This document shows, in pieces, positions 21,430 through 32,642 of a stretch of DNA of 64,000 nucleotides; position 1 is the first letter of the stretch, and each line of letters begins with the position of its first letter. Source of the DNA: Methylobacterium soli (GTDB lineage: Bacteria; Pseudomonadota; Alphaproteobacteria; Rhizobiales; Beijerinckiaceae). Under the pieces are notes generated by a model, which saw nothing but the letters and a program-made list of their open reading frames with translations, did not search any database and was not told where the DNA came from. The stretch covers positions 30,472 to 94,471 of the forward strand of contig NZ_VZZK01000028.1 of the NCBI RefSeq assembly GCF_008806385.1. Reading direction: 5' to 3'. The translations under genes were made by a program, and so were the position numbers.

Positions 21430-21543
21430 ATGAGCCTGAAGACGCTGATCCACGAGCCGATCGTCAACGACGCTCAGGGCGCGATCATCACCAGCGGGGT
21501 GACCCTGCTCGCCCTCGGCGGCCTGTTGCTGGGCCTGTTCTGA
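21430..21543 (+). CDS. 37-residue single-span membrane peptide
   Basis: MSLKTLIHEPIVNDAQGAII is followed by TSGVTLLALGGLLLGLF and TGA, giving one hydrophobic segment at the C-terminus. An AGGAGG ribosome-binding site (21419-21424) lies five bases ahead of the ATG at 21430, an unusually good site in this GC-rich region. No family recognised. Confidence 0.6.
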   Translation: MSLKTLIHEPIVNDAQGAIITSGVTLLALGGLLLGLF

Positions 21544-21548
21544 GCCCC

Positions 21549-21929
21549 TCAGAACGCGCGGCTCGTCGGCGAGCAGGTCCCCTCGAACGCATCGTCCGCC
21601 TCGGTCGGCGCCTGGCTGCGGTGGATCACGAGACGGAAGGTGCGGGCGGCCCGGTCGATCGTCAGCCGGTTGGTGACGCCGCCGCCGACATCCTGCCTGC
21701 CGACGATCTCGGCGTCGGTGAACGCCTCGGTGACGGCTCCCTCGCCGGAGCCGATGCTGAGCACCATCGCGTTCGGGACGTCGAGCGTCACCGTGAAGGA
21801 GAAGGCATCGGCGCGATCGCTCTGCGAGACCCCGGCGCAGAGCAGAAACGTCCGCTCGCCCTCCGCCGCCACGGCCCCCGACGATCCGAGGAGCAGGGCC
21901 ACGACCACGTTCAGGGTGGTGAGCCTCAT
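21549..21929 (-). CDS. Exported protein of unknown function
   Basis: A 126-residue protein. The frame is open to 21968, but the ATG at 21927-21929 gives a clean signal peptide (MRLTTLNVVVALLLGSSGAV, cleavage after AVAA). The mature part contains two cysteines (TFLLCAGVSQSD and FEGTCSPTS) which may pair in the periplasm. No family recognised. Its stop lies five bases from the stop of the membrane peptide on the other strand. Confidence 0.6.
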   Translation of the reverse strand: MRLTTLNVVVALLLGSSGAVAAEGERTFLLCAGVSQSDRADAFSFTVTLDVPNAMVLSIGSGEGAVTEAFTDAEIVGRQDVGGGVTNRLTIDRAARTFRLVIHRSQAPTEADDAFEGTCSPTSRAF

Positions 21930-22246
21930 GATGGTGCGCCGCTCCTCATCCGCACGGGAGCCCGACATCAGCCGGTAAAACAGCCGGAGCGCAACCGCCT
22001 GTTTGCCGAAAAAATCTCCGCGATGCGACCCGGCGGGCGATGTCGCGGCGAGCCGCGCCGCGCCGTACGGAACGGGCGCGGAATGGGGTCGTCGAACTCA
22101 ATGCTGGACGCGCAGCGAGGCATCTCGGCAAAGCCTCATTCCGCGACGCAGCACCGAATTTCATTGAGAGGAGACCCGTTCTCCCGACCCCGGATCACCC
22201 CAAAACCCGTGACGGAGGCGACGCGCCGGATCCCCGCGCCCTCGAT

Positions 22247-22522
22247 CTAGGCGGCCTCCGACCGCGCCTCGCCGATTCGCGCCTCGTCGACATGCCACGC
22301 CGTCATCAGGTTGATCGACGCGGTCAGGACGGGGCGGTCGGTGGCATCGCGCACGGCGACGCGCAGCTTCGTTCCCGCGTAACGCTCAGGGTGATCGGCC
22401 GCGATCTCGCACAGGGCCCGCAATGCTTCCGACGAGACCGCTTCCCGGTCGGCACATTCCGTGCCGTCATGGTCACGGGTCGAGAACTGGGCATCGTGGA
22501 AATCAAAGAAGTAGCGGGCCAT
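22247..22522 (-). CDS. DUF6894 domain protein
   Basis: A 91-residue protein beginning MARYFFDFHDAQFSTRDHDG with EAVSSEALRALCEIAADHPE and LRVAVRDATDRPVLTASINL, the DUF6894 pattern. These small proteins are abundant in Methylobacterium and Bradyrhizobium and often respond to general stress. Function unknown. The minus-strand EcfG-type promoter at 22610-22635 is about 90 bases upstream. Confidence 0.8.
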   Translation of the reverse strand: MARYFFDFHDAQFSTRDHDGTECADREAVSSEALRALCEIAADHPERYAGTKLRVAVRDATDRPVLTASINLMTAWHVDEARIGEARSEAA

Positions 22523-22609
22523 GCAGATGACCTTCCAGTCTCGGCTTGTTCTGCGAGGGGATCGAGCGGCTGCGCTCAGCGAATCGTATACTCAACTTAT
22601 GTTATGCGG

Positions 22610-22635
22610 AACGGCCTGTGCCAAATCAATGTTCC
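22610..22635 (-). promoter_or_regulatory. Predicted EcfG promoter for the DUF6894 gene
   Basis: On the minus strand GGAAC (22631-22635) and CGTT (22610-22613) are 17 bases apart, a full match to the EcfG consensus. The same block also reads on the plus strand as GGAAC (22608-22612) followed 18 bases later by GTT, a weaker reverse match that could drive the PAS gene at 22980. Confidence 0.7.
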
Positions 22636-22979
22636 ACTCGGTACGTTAAGGTACGACACAGTATCGGCAAACGCTTGCGCCGCCCCTCGCGAGACTTCGG
22701 CCCGAGTCGAAATCGCCTGCCCTCTCAAGCGTTTAGCTGCCAAACCCGCGATCCTGCCCCCCGCGCCGCGATCTCCGACGCCGCGAGGACGCGGGCGCGA
22801 CGGCGCCCCGCTGTGCTGTCGCGGCCACGCTCGGGCCCGACGGGTAACGCCGGCTCGGAACCAGAGATCGGGGGCCAGCGCGATGGCTGGCTCAAGGCCG
22901 AATGCGCGCTTCGTACATCGGATGTTAACGACCCGGCGCAGCGAAGACTGTAGATAACCGTCAAATCACGTTCTGCTGG
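22636..22979. other. Intergenic interval without a supported gene
   Basis: I see no coding frame with family support and no RNA gene. The interval is expected to hold the leader of the PAS-domain gene. Confidence 0.4.
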
Positions 22980-23510
22980 ATGAACGCCGTGGATTTGGAC
23001 CGATTTGCATACGTGTCCGACCCTCCGGACACGGGCTGGAATGATGAGCCTTCGCGCGAAGAGCTGTTTTGCATGCTCAGATCGCCCCTCTACACCACCG
23101 ATACGGACGGCTGGCTGACCTATTACAACGAAGCCGCCGCTGAATTCTGGGGTTACCGGCCTGTCCTGGGCCAGGCCCGGTGGTGCGGATCGTGGCGCCT
23201 GTACGAGCCGGGCGGCGCCCCCCTGCCCCACGACCGATGCCCCATGGCGATCGCCTTGCGGGAGCGCAGAGCCGTTCCGGGCGTCCAGGCGGTGCTTCAG
23301 CGGCCTGACGGGACGCGTGTGCCCTTCCTGCCTTGCCCGACGCTCCTCTTCGACCGAGGGGGAACGCTGGTCGGCGGCTCCAGCCTCATCCTGCCGTCCG
23401 GGGCGGCCGCGCCCGTCCAGCACCGGGACGGCGCGGCGAAGCGACGGACCAGCGAGAGCCCGCCCCGCGCCGTTCGGAGCCACAATACGGGCCCGCGCCG
23501 CGCCGCCTGA
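22980..23510 (+). CDS. PAS-domain protein
   Basis: A 176-residue protein with a single PAS domain at about residues 28-130 (LRSPLYTTDTDGWLTYYNEA, AAEFWGYRPVLGQARWCGSW, then PHDRCPMAIALRERRAV). No kinase, GGDEF or other output domain follows; the C-terminal 40 residues are low complexity and basic. Stand-alone PAS proteins like this often act as partners of kinases. ATG at 22980. Confidence 0.75.
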   Translation: MNAVDLDRFAYVSDPPDTGWNDEPSREELFCMLRSPLYTTDTDGWLTYYNEAAAEFWGYRPVLGQARWCGSWRLYEPGGAPLPHDRCPMAIALRERRAVPGVQAVLQRPDGTRVPFLPCPTLLFDRGGTLVGGSSLILPSGAAAPVQHRDGAAKRRTSESPPRAVRSHNTGPRRAA

Positions 23511-23569
23511 GCGCCGCGGCATCCCGCGGGCTTGAAGGCCCGCGACGGCGCCGATCCGGGTCGCGCGTC

Positions 23570-23752
23570 CTAGCGGTTGCGGATCGAGGCCGGCCGGCGG
23601 CTCGGCCGCAGAAGGCCGACCAGGCCGGACACGGCGACCATGCCGGCCAGCCCCACGAGGCAGAAGAAGCCCAGGACATGCCCCGGTCGGCCTTGCGCGA
23701 GAAGGATCGATACGATGATCACGGACAGCGCAACGGCGGTCAGAACGCTCAT
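23570..23752 (-). CDS. 60-residue membrane protein, unknown
   Basis: Two hydrophobic segments (VLTAVALSVIIVSILLAQG and VLGFFCLVGLAGMVAVSGLV) with a basic C-terminus. The ATG at 23750-23752 (MSVLTAVALS) is preferred over the upstream start because it places a hydrophobic segment at the N-terminus. No family recognised. It lies 118 bases from the lpdA stop on the same strand. Confidence 0.55.
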   Translation of the reverse strand: MSVLTAVALSVIIVSILLAQGRPGHVLGFFCLVGLAGMVAVSGLVGLLRPSRRPASIRNR

Positions 23753-23869
23753 GAAGGGCTCCTGGAGGGAACCCGGGGAGTGACGCATCCCAGTGTGGCG
23801 GGAACGCGGCCTCGCTTCCCGATGCGAAGGCCGGGCGCCCGGAAAGGCTCCGGCGCCCGTGCCGCGTGA

Positions 23870-25309
23870 TCAGGAGTGGATCACCTTGCCATACGCGTCG
23901 AGCACGCTCTCGTGCATCATCTCGGAGAGCGTCGGGTGCGGGAAGACCGTGTGCATCAGCTCCTCCTCGGTGGTCTCCAGCGTCATGGCGACGACGTAGC
24001 CCTGGATCAGCTCGGTCACCTCGGCCCCGACCATGTGGGCGCCCAGCAGCTGGCCGGTCTTGGCGTCGAACACCGTCTTGATCAGCCCGTCCGGCTCGCC
24101 GAGCGCGATGGCCTTGCCGTTGCCCGCGAAGGGGAAGCGGCCGACCTTCACGGAGAAGCCCTGCTCCTTGGCCTTGGCCTCGGTGAGGCCGACGCTGGCG
24201 ATCTGGGGCTGGCAATAGGTGCAGCCCGGGATCTTGCCCTTGTCCATCGGGTGCGTGTGCAGGCCCTTGATGGTCTCGACGCAGATCACCCCCTCATGCT
24301 CGGCCTTGTGGGCGAGCATGGGCGGGCCGGCGACGTCCCCGATGGCGTAGAGGCCCGGCACGTTGGTGCGCCCGAGCCCGTCGGTGACGACGACGCCCCG
24401 GTCGATCGTCACCCCGAGCGCCTCGAGCCCGAGATTCTCGATGTTGCCGACGACGCCGACCGCCGAGATCAGCTTCTCCGCCGTGATCTGCTGGGATTTT
24501 CCGTCCGAGCCCTCGATCGTGGCGGTGACGCTGTCGGCGGCCTTCTCGACCTTGGTCACCTTGGCGCCGGTGAGGATCTTGATCCCCTGCTTCTCGAAGC
24601 GCTTGCGGGCGAGGGCGGCGATCTCGGCATCCTCCACCGGCAGGATCTGGGGCAGCAGCTCCACCACCGTCACCTCGGCGCCCATGGTGCGGTAGAACGA
24701 GGCGAACTCGATGCCGATCGCGCCCGAGCCCATCACCAGGAGGCTCTTGGGCATCGCCTCCGGCACCATGGCCTCGTAATAGGTCCAGATCTGGCGCTTG
24801 TCCGGCTCGATGCCGGGGATCGCCCGGGGGCGCGCCCCGGTCGCCACGATGATGTGCCGGGCGCTGTAGGTGCCCGCCCCCTTGGCGCCCTTCGGGGCCT
24901 CGGCGCGCTTCGTCTCCTTGACGGTGACCTGGCCCGGCTGGTTGCCCTTGGCGGCGGAATCGATCGCGGCCTCGCCCCAGATCACGTCGACCTTGTTCTT
25001 CTTGAGCAGCATGCCGACGCCGCCGTTGAGCCGGCCCGAGACGCCCCGCGAGCGCTTGACGATGGCGGCCGTGTCGAACCCGACCTTCTCGACCGAGAGC
25101 CCGTAATCGGAGGCGTGCTGCATGTAGTGGTAGATCTCGGCCGAGCGCAGCAGGGCCTTGGTGGGGATGCAGCCCCAGTTCAGGCAGATGCCGCCGAGAT
25201 GCTCGCGATCGATCACCGCGGTCCTGAACCCGAGCTGCGCCGCCCGGATCGCCGTGACGTAGCCGCCGGGCCCGGCGCCGATGATGAGGACGTCGTAGGT
25301 GTCGGCCAT
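23870..25309 (-). CDS. lpdA: Dihydrolipoyl dehydrogenase (E3 of pyruvate dehydrogenase)
   Basis: A 479-residue flavoprotein that re-oxidises dihydrolipoyl groups. It starts MADTYDVLIIGAGPGGYVTA, has the redox disulfide GGICLNWGCIPTKAL, the NAD-binding LVMGSGAIGIEFASFYRTMG, and the dimer-interface HAHPTLSE-like HPTLSEMMHESVL near the C-terminus. The start is the ATG at 25307-25309; an open frame upstream is not supported. It is the last gene of the pdhA-pdhB-DUF5076-pdhC-lpdA cluster, with 195 bases from pdhC. Confidence 0.96.
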   Translation of the reverse strand: MADTYDVLIIGAGPGGYVTAIRAAQLGFRTAVIDREHLGGICLNWGCIPTKALLRSAEIYHYMQHASDYGLSVEKVGFDTAAIVKRSRGVSGRLNGGVGMLLKKNKVDVIWGEAAIDSAAKGNQPGQVTVKETKRAEAPKGAKGAGTYSARHIIVATGARPRAIPGIEPDKRQIWTYYEAMVPEAMPKSLLVMGSGAIGIEFASFYRTMGAEVTVVELLPQILPVEDAEIAALARKRFEKQGIKILTGAKVTKVEKAADSVTATIEGSDGKSQQITAEKLISAVGVVGNIENLGLEALGVTIDRGVVVTDGLGRTNVPGLYAIGDVAGPPMLAHKAEHEGVICVETIKGLHTHPMDKGKIPGCTYCQPQIASVGLTEAKAKEQGFSVKVGRFPFAGNGKAIALGEPDGLIKTVFDAKTGQLLGAHMVGAEVTELIQGYVVAMTLETTEEELMHTVFPHPTLSEMMHESVLDAYGKVIHS

Positions 25310-25504
25310 GGTGCTATCCTCGGCGTGTGATGGGGATCGTTCCGGGGCTTGCGCGGCGGAGCCTGGACCCCCGACGCATGGACGGCATCGGCTGGATCCC
25401 GGCCTGCGGGTCCGGGTTCCGGGCTCACCGGCGGCGCCCCGGAATGACGGCTTTCGGGTGAGGCTCGGCAAGAGATCGTGCGGCGACGGGCGGAACGCCG
25501 CCCC

Positions 25505-26953
25505 TCACACCAGCATGCCCATCGGGTTCTCGATCAGGCTCTTGAAGGCCGCGATCAGCTCGGCACCGAGCGCCCCGTCGAGGACCCGGTGATCGCAGGA
25601 GAGCGTGGCGGTCATCATCTGCACGACCGCCGGGGCATTGTCCTTCACCACCACCCGCTTCTCGCCCGCGCCCACCGCCAGGATGGTCGATTGCGGCGGG
25701 TTGATCACGGCCGTGAAGTGCTTGATGCCGAACATGCCGAGGTTCGAGACCGAGGTGACGCCGCCCTGGTACTCCTCGGGCTTCAGCTTCTTGGCGCGGG
25801 CGCGCCCCGCGAAATCCTTCATCTCGTTGGAGATGGTCGAGAGGGTCTTCTCGTCGGCCCGGCGGATCACCGGAGTGAACAGGCCCCCGTCGATCGCCAC
25901 CGCGACGCCGACCTCGGCGTTCTTGAAGCGCAGCACCCGGTCCTCGGCCCAGACCGCGTTGGCGGCCGGCACCCGGATCAGCGCGAGGCCCATCGCCTTG
26001 ATGATGAAGTCGTTGACCGAGAGCTTGAAGTTCGGCTTGCCGTCCTTGTCCTTGCCGGCGCTGCCGTTGAGCTGCTCGCGCAGCTTCATCAGAGCGTCGA
26101 TCTCGCAATCGACCGTGAGGTAGAAGTGGGGCGCGACCTGCATCGCCTCGGTGAGGCGCTTGGCGATGGTCTTGCGCATGCCGTCGAGGGGAACCTCCTC
26201 GTAGGCGCCCTTCTGGAAGAAGCCCCGGACCTGATCGAGGCTGAGGCCGGCGGGCGCCGAGGCGGCGGCTTTTTGAGGCGGCGCGGCCGGGGCCGGTGCC
26301 GCGGCGGGTGCGGCAGCGGCGGCCTTCGGGGCGCCCGCCTTGGCGGTGCCCCCGGCGATCGCGGCGCGGACGTCGCGCTCGATCACCCGGCCGTGGGGGC
26401 CCGAGCCCCGCACGGCCGAGAGGTCGATGCCGTCCTGGCGGGCGATGCGGCGGGCAAGCGGCGAGGCGAAGACGCGCCCGCCCGATTCCGCCGGCGCCGC
26501 GCCGTTCGGCTTGCCAGACTCAGCCTTGGCAGACTCAGCCTTGGCGGGCGCTCCCTGGGTGGGCGTGGCGCCGCCCGGCGCCTCGTTCACCCGCTCGTAG
26601 CTCATATGGCCGCCGCCGGGCGTGGTGTTCTGGTCGGCCGGGGAGGCGGCGGCGGCCGGCTTGGCGTCGCCGCCCCCGCCGGCCGGGGCCTGGACGCTGC
26701 CCGGATCCTCGCCCTCCGCCGCGATGAGGGCGATCAGGTCGTTGACCGGCACGTCCGCCGTGCCCTCGGGCACCAGGATCTTGGCGAGCACGCCCTCGTC
26801 GATCGCCTCGACCTCCATGGTGGCCTTGTCGGTCTCGATCTCGGCCAGCACGTCGCCGGACTTGATCGGGTCGCCCTCCTTCTTCAGCCACTTGGCAAGG
26901 TTGCCCTTCTCCATCGTGGGCGACAAAGCGGGCATCAGGACGTTGATGGGCAT
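25505..26953 (-). CDS. pdhC: Pyruvate dehydrogenase E2, dihydrolipoyl acetyltransferase
   Basis: A 482-residue E2 with one N-terminal lipoyl domain (PTMEKGNLAKWLKKEGD; lipoyl-lysine in ETDKATMEVEA), an Ala/Pro linker, an E3/E1-binding domain near residue 165 (VFASPLARRIARQDGIDLSA), a second linker, and the catalytic domain ending in LSCDHRVLDGALGAELI, with the His-Asp of the active site. This single-lipoyl arrangement pairs with an E1 beta that carries its own lipoyl domain, as here. Lipoylation needs LipA encoded at 6.2 kb. Confidence 0.96.
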   Translation of the reverse strand: MPINVLMPALSPTMEKGNLAKWLKKEGDPIKSGDVLAEIETDKATMEVEAIDEGVLAKILVPEGTADVPVNDLIALIAAEGEDPGSVQAPAGGGGDAKPAAAASPADQNTTPGGGHMSYERVNEAPGGATPTQGAPAKAESAKAESGKPNGAAPAESGGRVFASPLARRIARQDGIDLSAVRGSGPHGRVIERDVRAAIAGGTAKAGAPKAAAAAPAAAPAPAAPPQKAAASAPAGLSLDQVRGFFQKGAYEEVPLDGMRKTIAKRLTEAMQVAPHFYLTVDCEIDALMKLREQLNGSAGKDKDGKPNFKLSVNDFIIKAMGLALIRVPAANAVWAEDRVLRFKNAEVGVAVAIDGGLFTPVIRRADEKTLSTISNEMKDFAGRARAKKLKPEEYQGGVTSVSNLGMFGIKHFTAVINPPQSTILAVGAGEKRVVVKDNAPAVVQMMTATLSCDHRVLDGALGAELIAAFKSLIENPMGMLV

Positions 26954-27002
26954 CGTAAGATTATCCTGATCGGCCAGTGGCCTGGCGTTGAATCTTGAGC
27001 GT

Positions 27003-27290
27003 TCAGTTCAGGGGGCCGTCCGGCCCGTCGGGGGGATCGCTCTCGGCCTCCAGGCCGGCCCGGATCTGCGCGAAGGCCTCCTCCTCCGAGAGGTCGGTCT
27101 CCTTGGCGTAGACCCGGGCCGCGTGGCGGGCGAGGTCGATCAGGAGGACGCCCCAGGTGAAGGGATCGTCGAAGGAGCGCCGAAGCGCGACGCTCACCGC
27201 CCCGTCGACGACGCTCGCGCGCAGGACCTCGACCCCGCCCTTCTCGAGGGCGTCAGGGGGCACGGAGAGGGGTTGGAACTCCTTCGGCAT
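27003..27290 (-). CDS. DUF5076 family protein within the PDH operon
   Basis: A 95-residue protein starting MPKEFQPLSVPPDALEKGGV and continuing with RRSFDDPFTWGVLLIDLARH, the DUF5076 pattern. Its ATG (27288-27290) lies one base after the pdhB stop and it ends 50 bases before pdhC, so it is very probably co-translated with the complex. A role linked to pyruvate dehydrogenase is plausible from position only; no activity is known for the family. No membrane segment. Confidence 0.75.
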   Translation of the reverse strand: MPKEFQPLSVPPDALEKGGVEVLRASVVDGAVSVALRRSFDDPFTWGVLLIDLARHAARVYAKETDLSEEEAFAQIRAGLEAESDPPDGPDGPLN

Positions 27291-27291
27291 C

Positions 27292-28743
<1,452 letters not shown>

Positions 28744-28808
28744 GGGTTACTCTGTCGGTGGGCGTCGGAGGGGCGGCCTGGTTCGGCGTCTTGTTGGATG
28801 TCGCGCCG

Positions 28809-29885
28809 TCAGGCGCGCGCTTCCAGCAGAATATCGGTCCAGAGCTCGGACGGATCGGGCTCGGGATCGTGGGTGGCGAATTCCGCGGAATCGTTCACGG
28901 TCTCGCGCACCTTGGCGTCGGTGGCCTTCAGATCGGCCTCCGGCACGCCGTGCAGCTCGATCAGGCGCTTGCGCACCATCTCGATCGGATCGTGCTCCTC
29001 GCGCATCTTCGAGACCTCGTCCTTGGTCCGGTACTTGGCCGGGTCGGACATGGAATGGCCGCGATAGCGGTAGGTCTGCATCTCGAGGATGTAGGGCCCC
29101 TCGCCCGTGCGGGCATGCGCGAGGGCACGCTGGGCCGCCTCGCGCACGGTGCGCACGTCCATGCCGTCGACCTGCTCGCCCGGGATGCCGAAGGAGAGGC
29201 CGCGCTTCGAGAAATCCGTCTGCGCCGAGGCGCGGGCGACCGAGGTGCCCATGGCGTAACGGTTGTTCTCGATGACGTAGACCACCGGCAACTTCCAGAG
29301 CGCCGCCATGTTGAAGCTCTCGTAGACCTGGCCCTGGTTGGCGGCGCCGTCGCCCATATAGGTGAGGCTGACCTTGCCGTTCTTCCGGTAGGCGTCCGCG
29401 AAGCCGAGGCCGGTGCCGAGGGAGACCTGCGCGCCGACGATGCCGTGGCCGCCGAAGAACTGCTTCTCGCGGGAGAACATGTGCATCGAGCCGCCCTTGC
29501 CGCGGCTGTAGCCGCCGCGGCGGCCGGTCAGCTCGGCCATGACGCCGTTCGGGTCCATGCCGCAGGCGAGCATGTGGCCGTGATCCCGGTATCCGGTGAT
29601 CACCTGATCCCCGTCCTCGGAGGCCATCTGCATGCCGATAACCACGGCTTCCTGGCCGATATAGAGGTGGCAGAACCCGCCGATCAGACCCATGCCGTAG
29701 AGCTGGCCCGCCTTCTCCTCGAAGCGGCGGATCAGCAGCATCTCGTGATAGGCGTGGAGATCCTCGTCGCGGGTGAATTGCGGCGCGTTGGGCGCGGGAC
29801 GGTGGGCCTCGGGCGCTTCGGCCAAGCCCGGCTCAGCGCTGGCTGGATCGAGCTTCGGTTGCCCCGCCTCGTTCGCGGCATCCAT
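28809..29885 (-). CDS. pdhA: Pyruvate dehydrogenase E1 alpha
   Basis: A 358-residue thiamine diphosphate enzyme subunit. FCHLYIGQEAVVIGMQMASE, GKGGSMHMFS, and the thiamine-binding motif GDGAANQGQVYESFNMAALW are present, as is the phosphorylation-loop-like YRYRGHSMSDPAKYR. The ATG at 29883-29885 (MDAANEAG) gives the usual length; upstream frame is unsupported. It is the first gene of the leftward PDH cluster. The 247 bases upstream hold its promoter; no clear regulator site was recognised. Confidence 0.96.
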   Translation of the reverse strand: MDAANEAGQPKLDPASAEPGLAEAPEAHRPAPNAPQFTRDEDLHAYHEMLLIRRFEEKAGQLYGMGLIGGFCHLYIGQEAVVIGMQMASEDGDQVITGYRDHGHMLACGMDPNGVMAELTGRRGGYSRGKGGSMHMFSREKQFFGGHGIVGAQVSLGTGLGFADAYRKNGKVSLTYMGDGAANQGQVYESFNMAALWKLPVVYVIENNRYAMGTSVARASAQTDFSKRGLSFGIPGEQVDGMDVRTVREAAQRALAHARTGEGPYILEMQTYRYRGHSMSDPAKYRTKDEVSKMREEHDPIEMVRKRLIELHGVPEADLKATDAKVRETVNDSAEFATHDPEPDPSELWTDILLEARA

Positions 29886-30132
29886 CGGCGACCTCCCGTA
29901 ACCTGTCTCTTGGCTAAGGTTTAGGGCACGCCGCGGCGGATGGCGAGGGCCGCGTCTCTGACAGGAACAGGGCATTGTCAGCCCAAACCGGCCCTCCGAT
30001 CGCCCGGAAAGAGCCGTTTGACGGCATCAGGGCCAGGTCAGGCCGCCGCTTCCGGACAGATTTATCGCCCTGCCCGGGTATGGGGCCGGGTGTCCTGTAC
30101 CCTTGGTTGCAGCGACGCAGGTCGCCGCCGGG

Positions 30133-30444
30133 TCAGGGATCGATGATCACGACATCGTTGGCGTGGACGCGGCCGAGCACGACACGGGCGCGCTCCTCCA
30201 GGAGGTCGCGGTCGATCTGCTCGCTGCGCAGGAGCGCGACCCGGTGCTCCCAGACCGCCCGCTCCGCCTTGGCGGTGGCCAGTTCCTGGCTCAGCCCATA
30301 GGCCTGGATCTTGAGGGCGCGCTTGGCCTCGAGGCCGCGATTGCCGTTCTCGGCCTGGTACACGAAGTACCCGACCACGAGGGCCGACACGGTCCAGAGA
30401 CCGAGCGGCATGAGTACGGTTCTGACGCGGCGACGGACGACCAT
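30133..30444 (-). CDS. FtsB/DivIC family septum formation initiator
   Basis: A 103-residue bitopic protein: basic N-terminus (MVVRRRVRTVLM), one membrane segment (LGLWTVSALVVGYFVYQAENG) and a coiled coil (residues 45-85, LSQELATAKAERAVWEHRVA). This is the FtsB/DivIC septum formation initiator layout, and the position directly downstream of eno is conserved for ftsB in proteobacteria. ATG at 30442-30444. I leave the symbol open because alphaproteobacterial members diverge. Confidence 0.85.
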   Translation of the reverse strand: MVVRRRVRTVLMPLGLWTVSALVVGYFVYQAENGNRGLEAKRALKIQAYGLSQELATAKAERAVWEHRVALLRSEQIDRDLLEERARVVLGRVHANDVVIIDP

Positions 30445-30550
30445 GGGCCGACCCTGACCCGACAAGGTTAAGGAAGGCTTTTCGCCACGAGGGCCCGAGC
30501 AGGACGCCCCGGTCGGGGTCGCGCCGGAGCGCCCTGCCCGGCCCGTCTCC

Positions 30551-31840
<1,290 letters not shown>

Positions 31841-32127
31841 CAAAGTTCCCTCTCGAGACGGCGTCGGGCTCGGGCCGGAGCCCCGGGGGCAGCCGGGCCG
31901 GCGCGCGACGGAGCGCCGCGGGCGGGATGCGGCATCGGCGCAGGGGCTTATCCGTCAACGCGCGGCGTCGGGCAAGCACCCGCTCCGCTTCGGAGGGACA
32001 CGAAGCGCTGAATTCGCAAGGGGCCGGCCTCAAGTTTTTCTTGAGCGCGCCGCCATCCTGAATCCCCCCGCGCCCGGGTCGCAGGCAGAGGATGCATCCC
32101 GGGCGCGGGAGCGCTATAGGGCGCCCC

Positions 32128-32577
32128 ATGACGAACGAGCCCCTGCAGCTCGGGCAGGCCAGCGCCCTGCCCGCCTCCCCCGACGAGGCCCGCCTCGACC
32201 GGGTGCCGAACCCGCATCCGGACACGGATTACCTCGCGCGCTTCACGGCGCCCGAGTTCACCTCGCTCTGCCCGGTGACCGGACAGCCGGATTTCGCCAT
32301 CCTGGTGATCGACTACGTGCCGGATCGCTGGCTCGTGGAATCGAAGGCGCTGAAGCTCTACCTGCACAGCTTCCGCAACCACGGGGCCTTCCACGAGGAT
32401 TGCACCGTGGCGATCGGCAAGCGGCTGCGCGACCTCCTGGAACCGCGCTACCTGCGCATCGGCGGCTTCTGGTATCCGCGCGGCGGCATCCCGATCGACG
32501 TGTTCTGGCAGACCGGCGCGCCGCCGACATCGATCTGGCTGCCCGATCCCGGCGTGCCGCCCTACCGGGCGCGCTAG
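32128..32577 (+). CDS. queF: NADPH-dependent 7-cyano-7-deazaguanine reductase (short type)
   Basis: A 149-residue enzyme reducing preQ0 to preQ1 in queuosine synthesis. The unimodular QueF features are visible: FTSLCPVTGQPDFA with the nucleophilic cysteine, the substrate pocket ESKALKLYLHSFRNHGAFHE, and GGFWYPRGGIPIDVFWQTG. The ATG at 32128 gives MTNEPLQLGQASAL; a more upstream start is possible. No preQ1 riboswitch could be recognised in the leader. It stands alone between eno and the repeat cluster. Confidence 0.94.
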   Translation: MTNEPLQLGQASALPASPDEARLDRVPNPHPDTDYLARFTAPEFTSLCPVTGQPDFAILVIDYVPDRWLVESKALKLYLHSFRNHGAFHEDCTVAIGKRLRDLLEPRYLRIGGFWYPRGGIPIDVFWQTGAPPTSIWLPDPGVPPYRAR

Positions 32578-32642
32578 AGCTGCGCCCGATCGCGTTGCAA
32601 CGGGCTGGAAAATAGGCAGCCCCGGTCCGGTTCGGCGCGACG

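Noticed and set aside
31841..32127. Possible preQ1 riboswitch before queF
   Set aside because: I could not find the preQ1 aptamer pattern (a short hairpin followed by the A-rich tail) in the 287 bases upstream.
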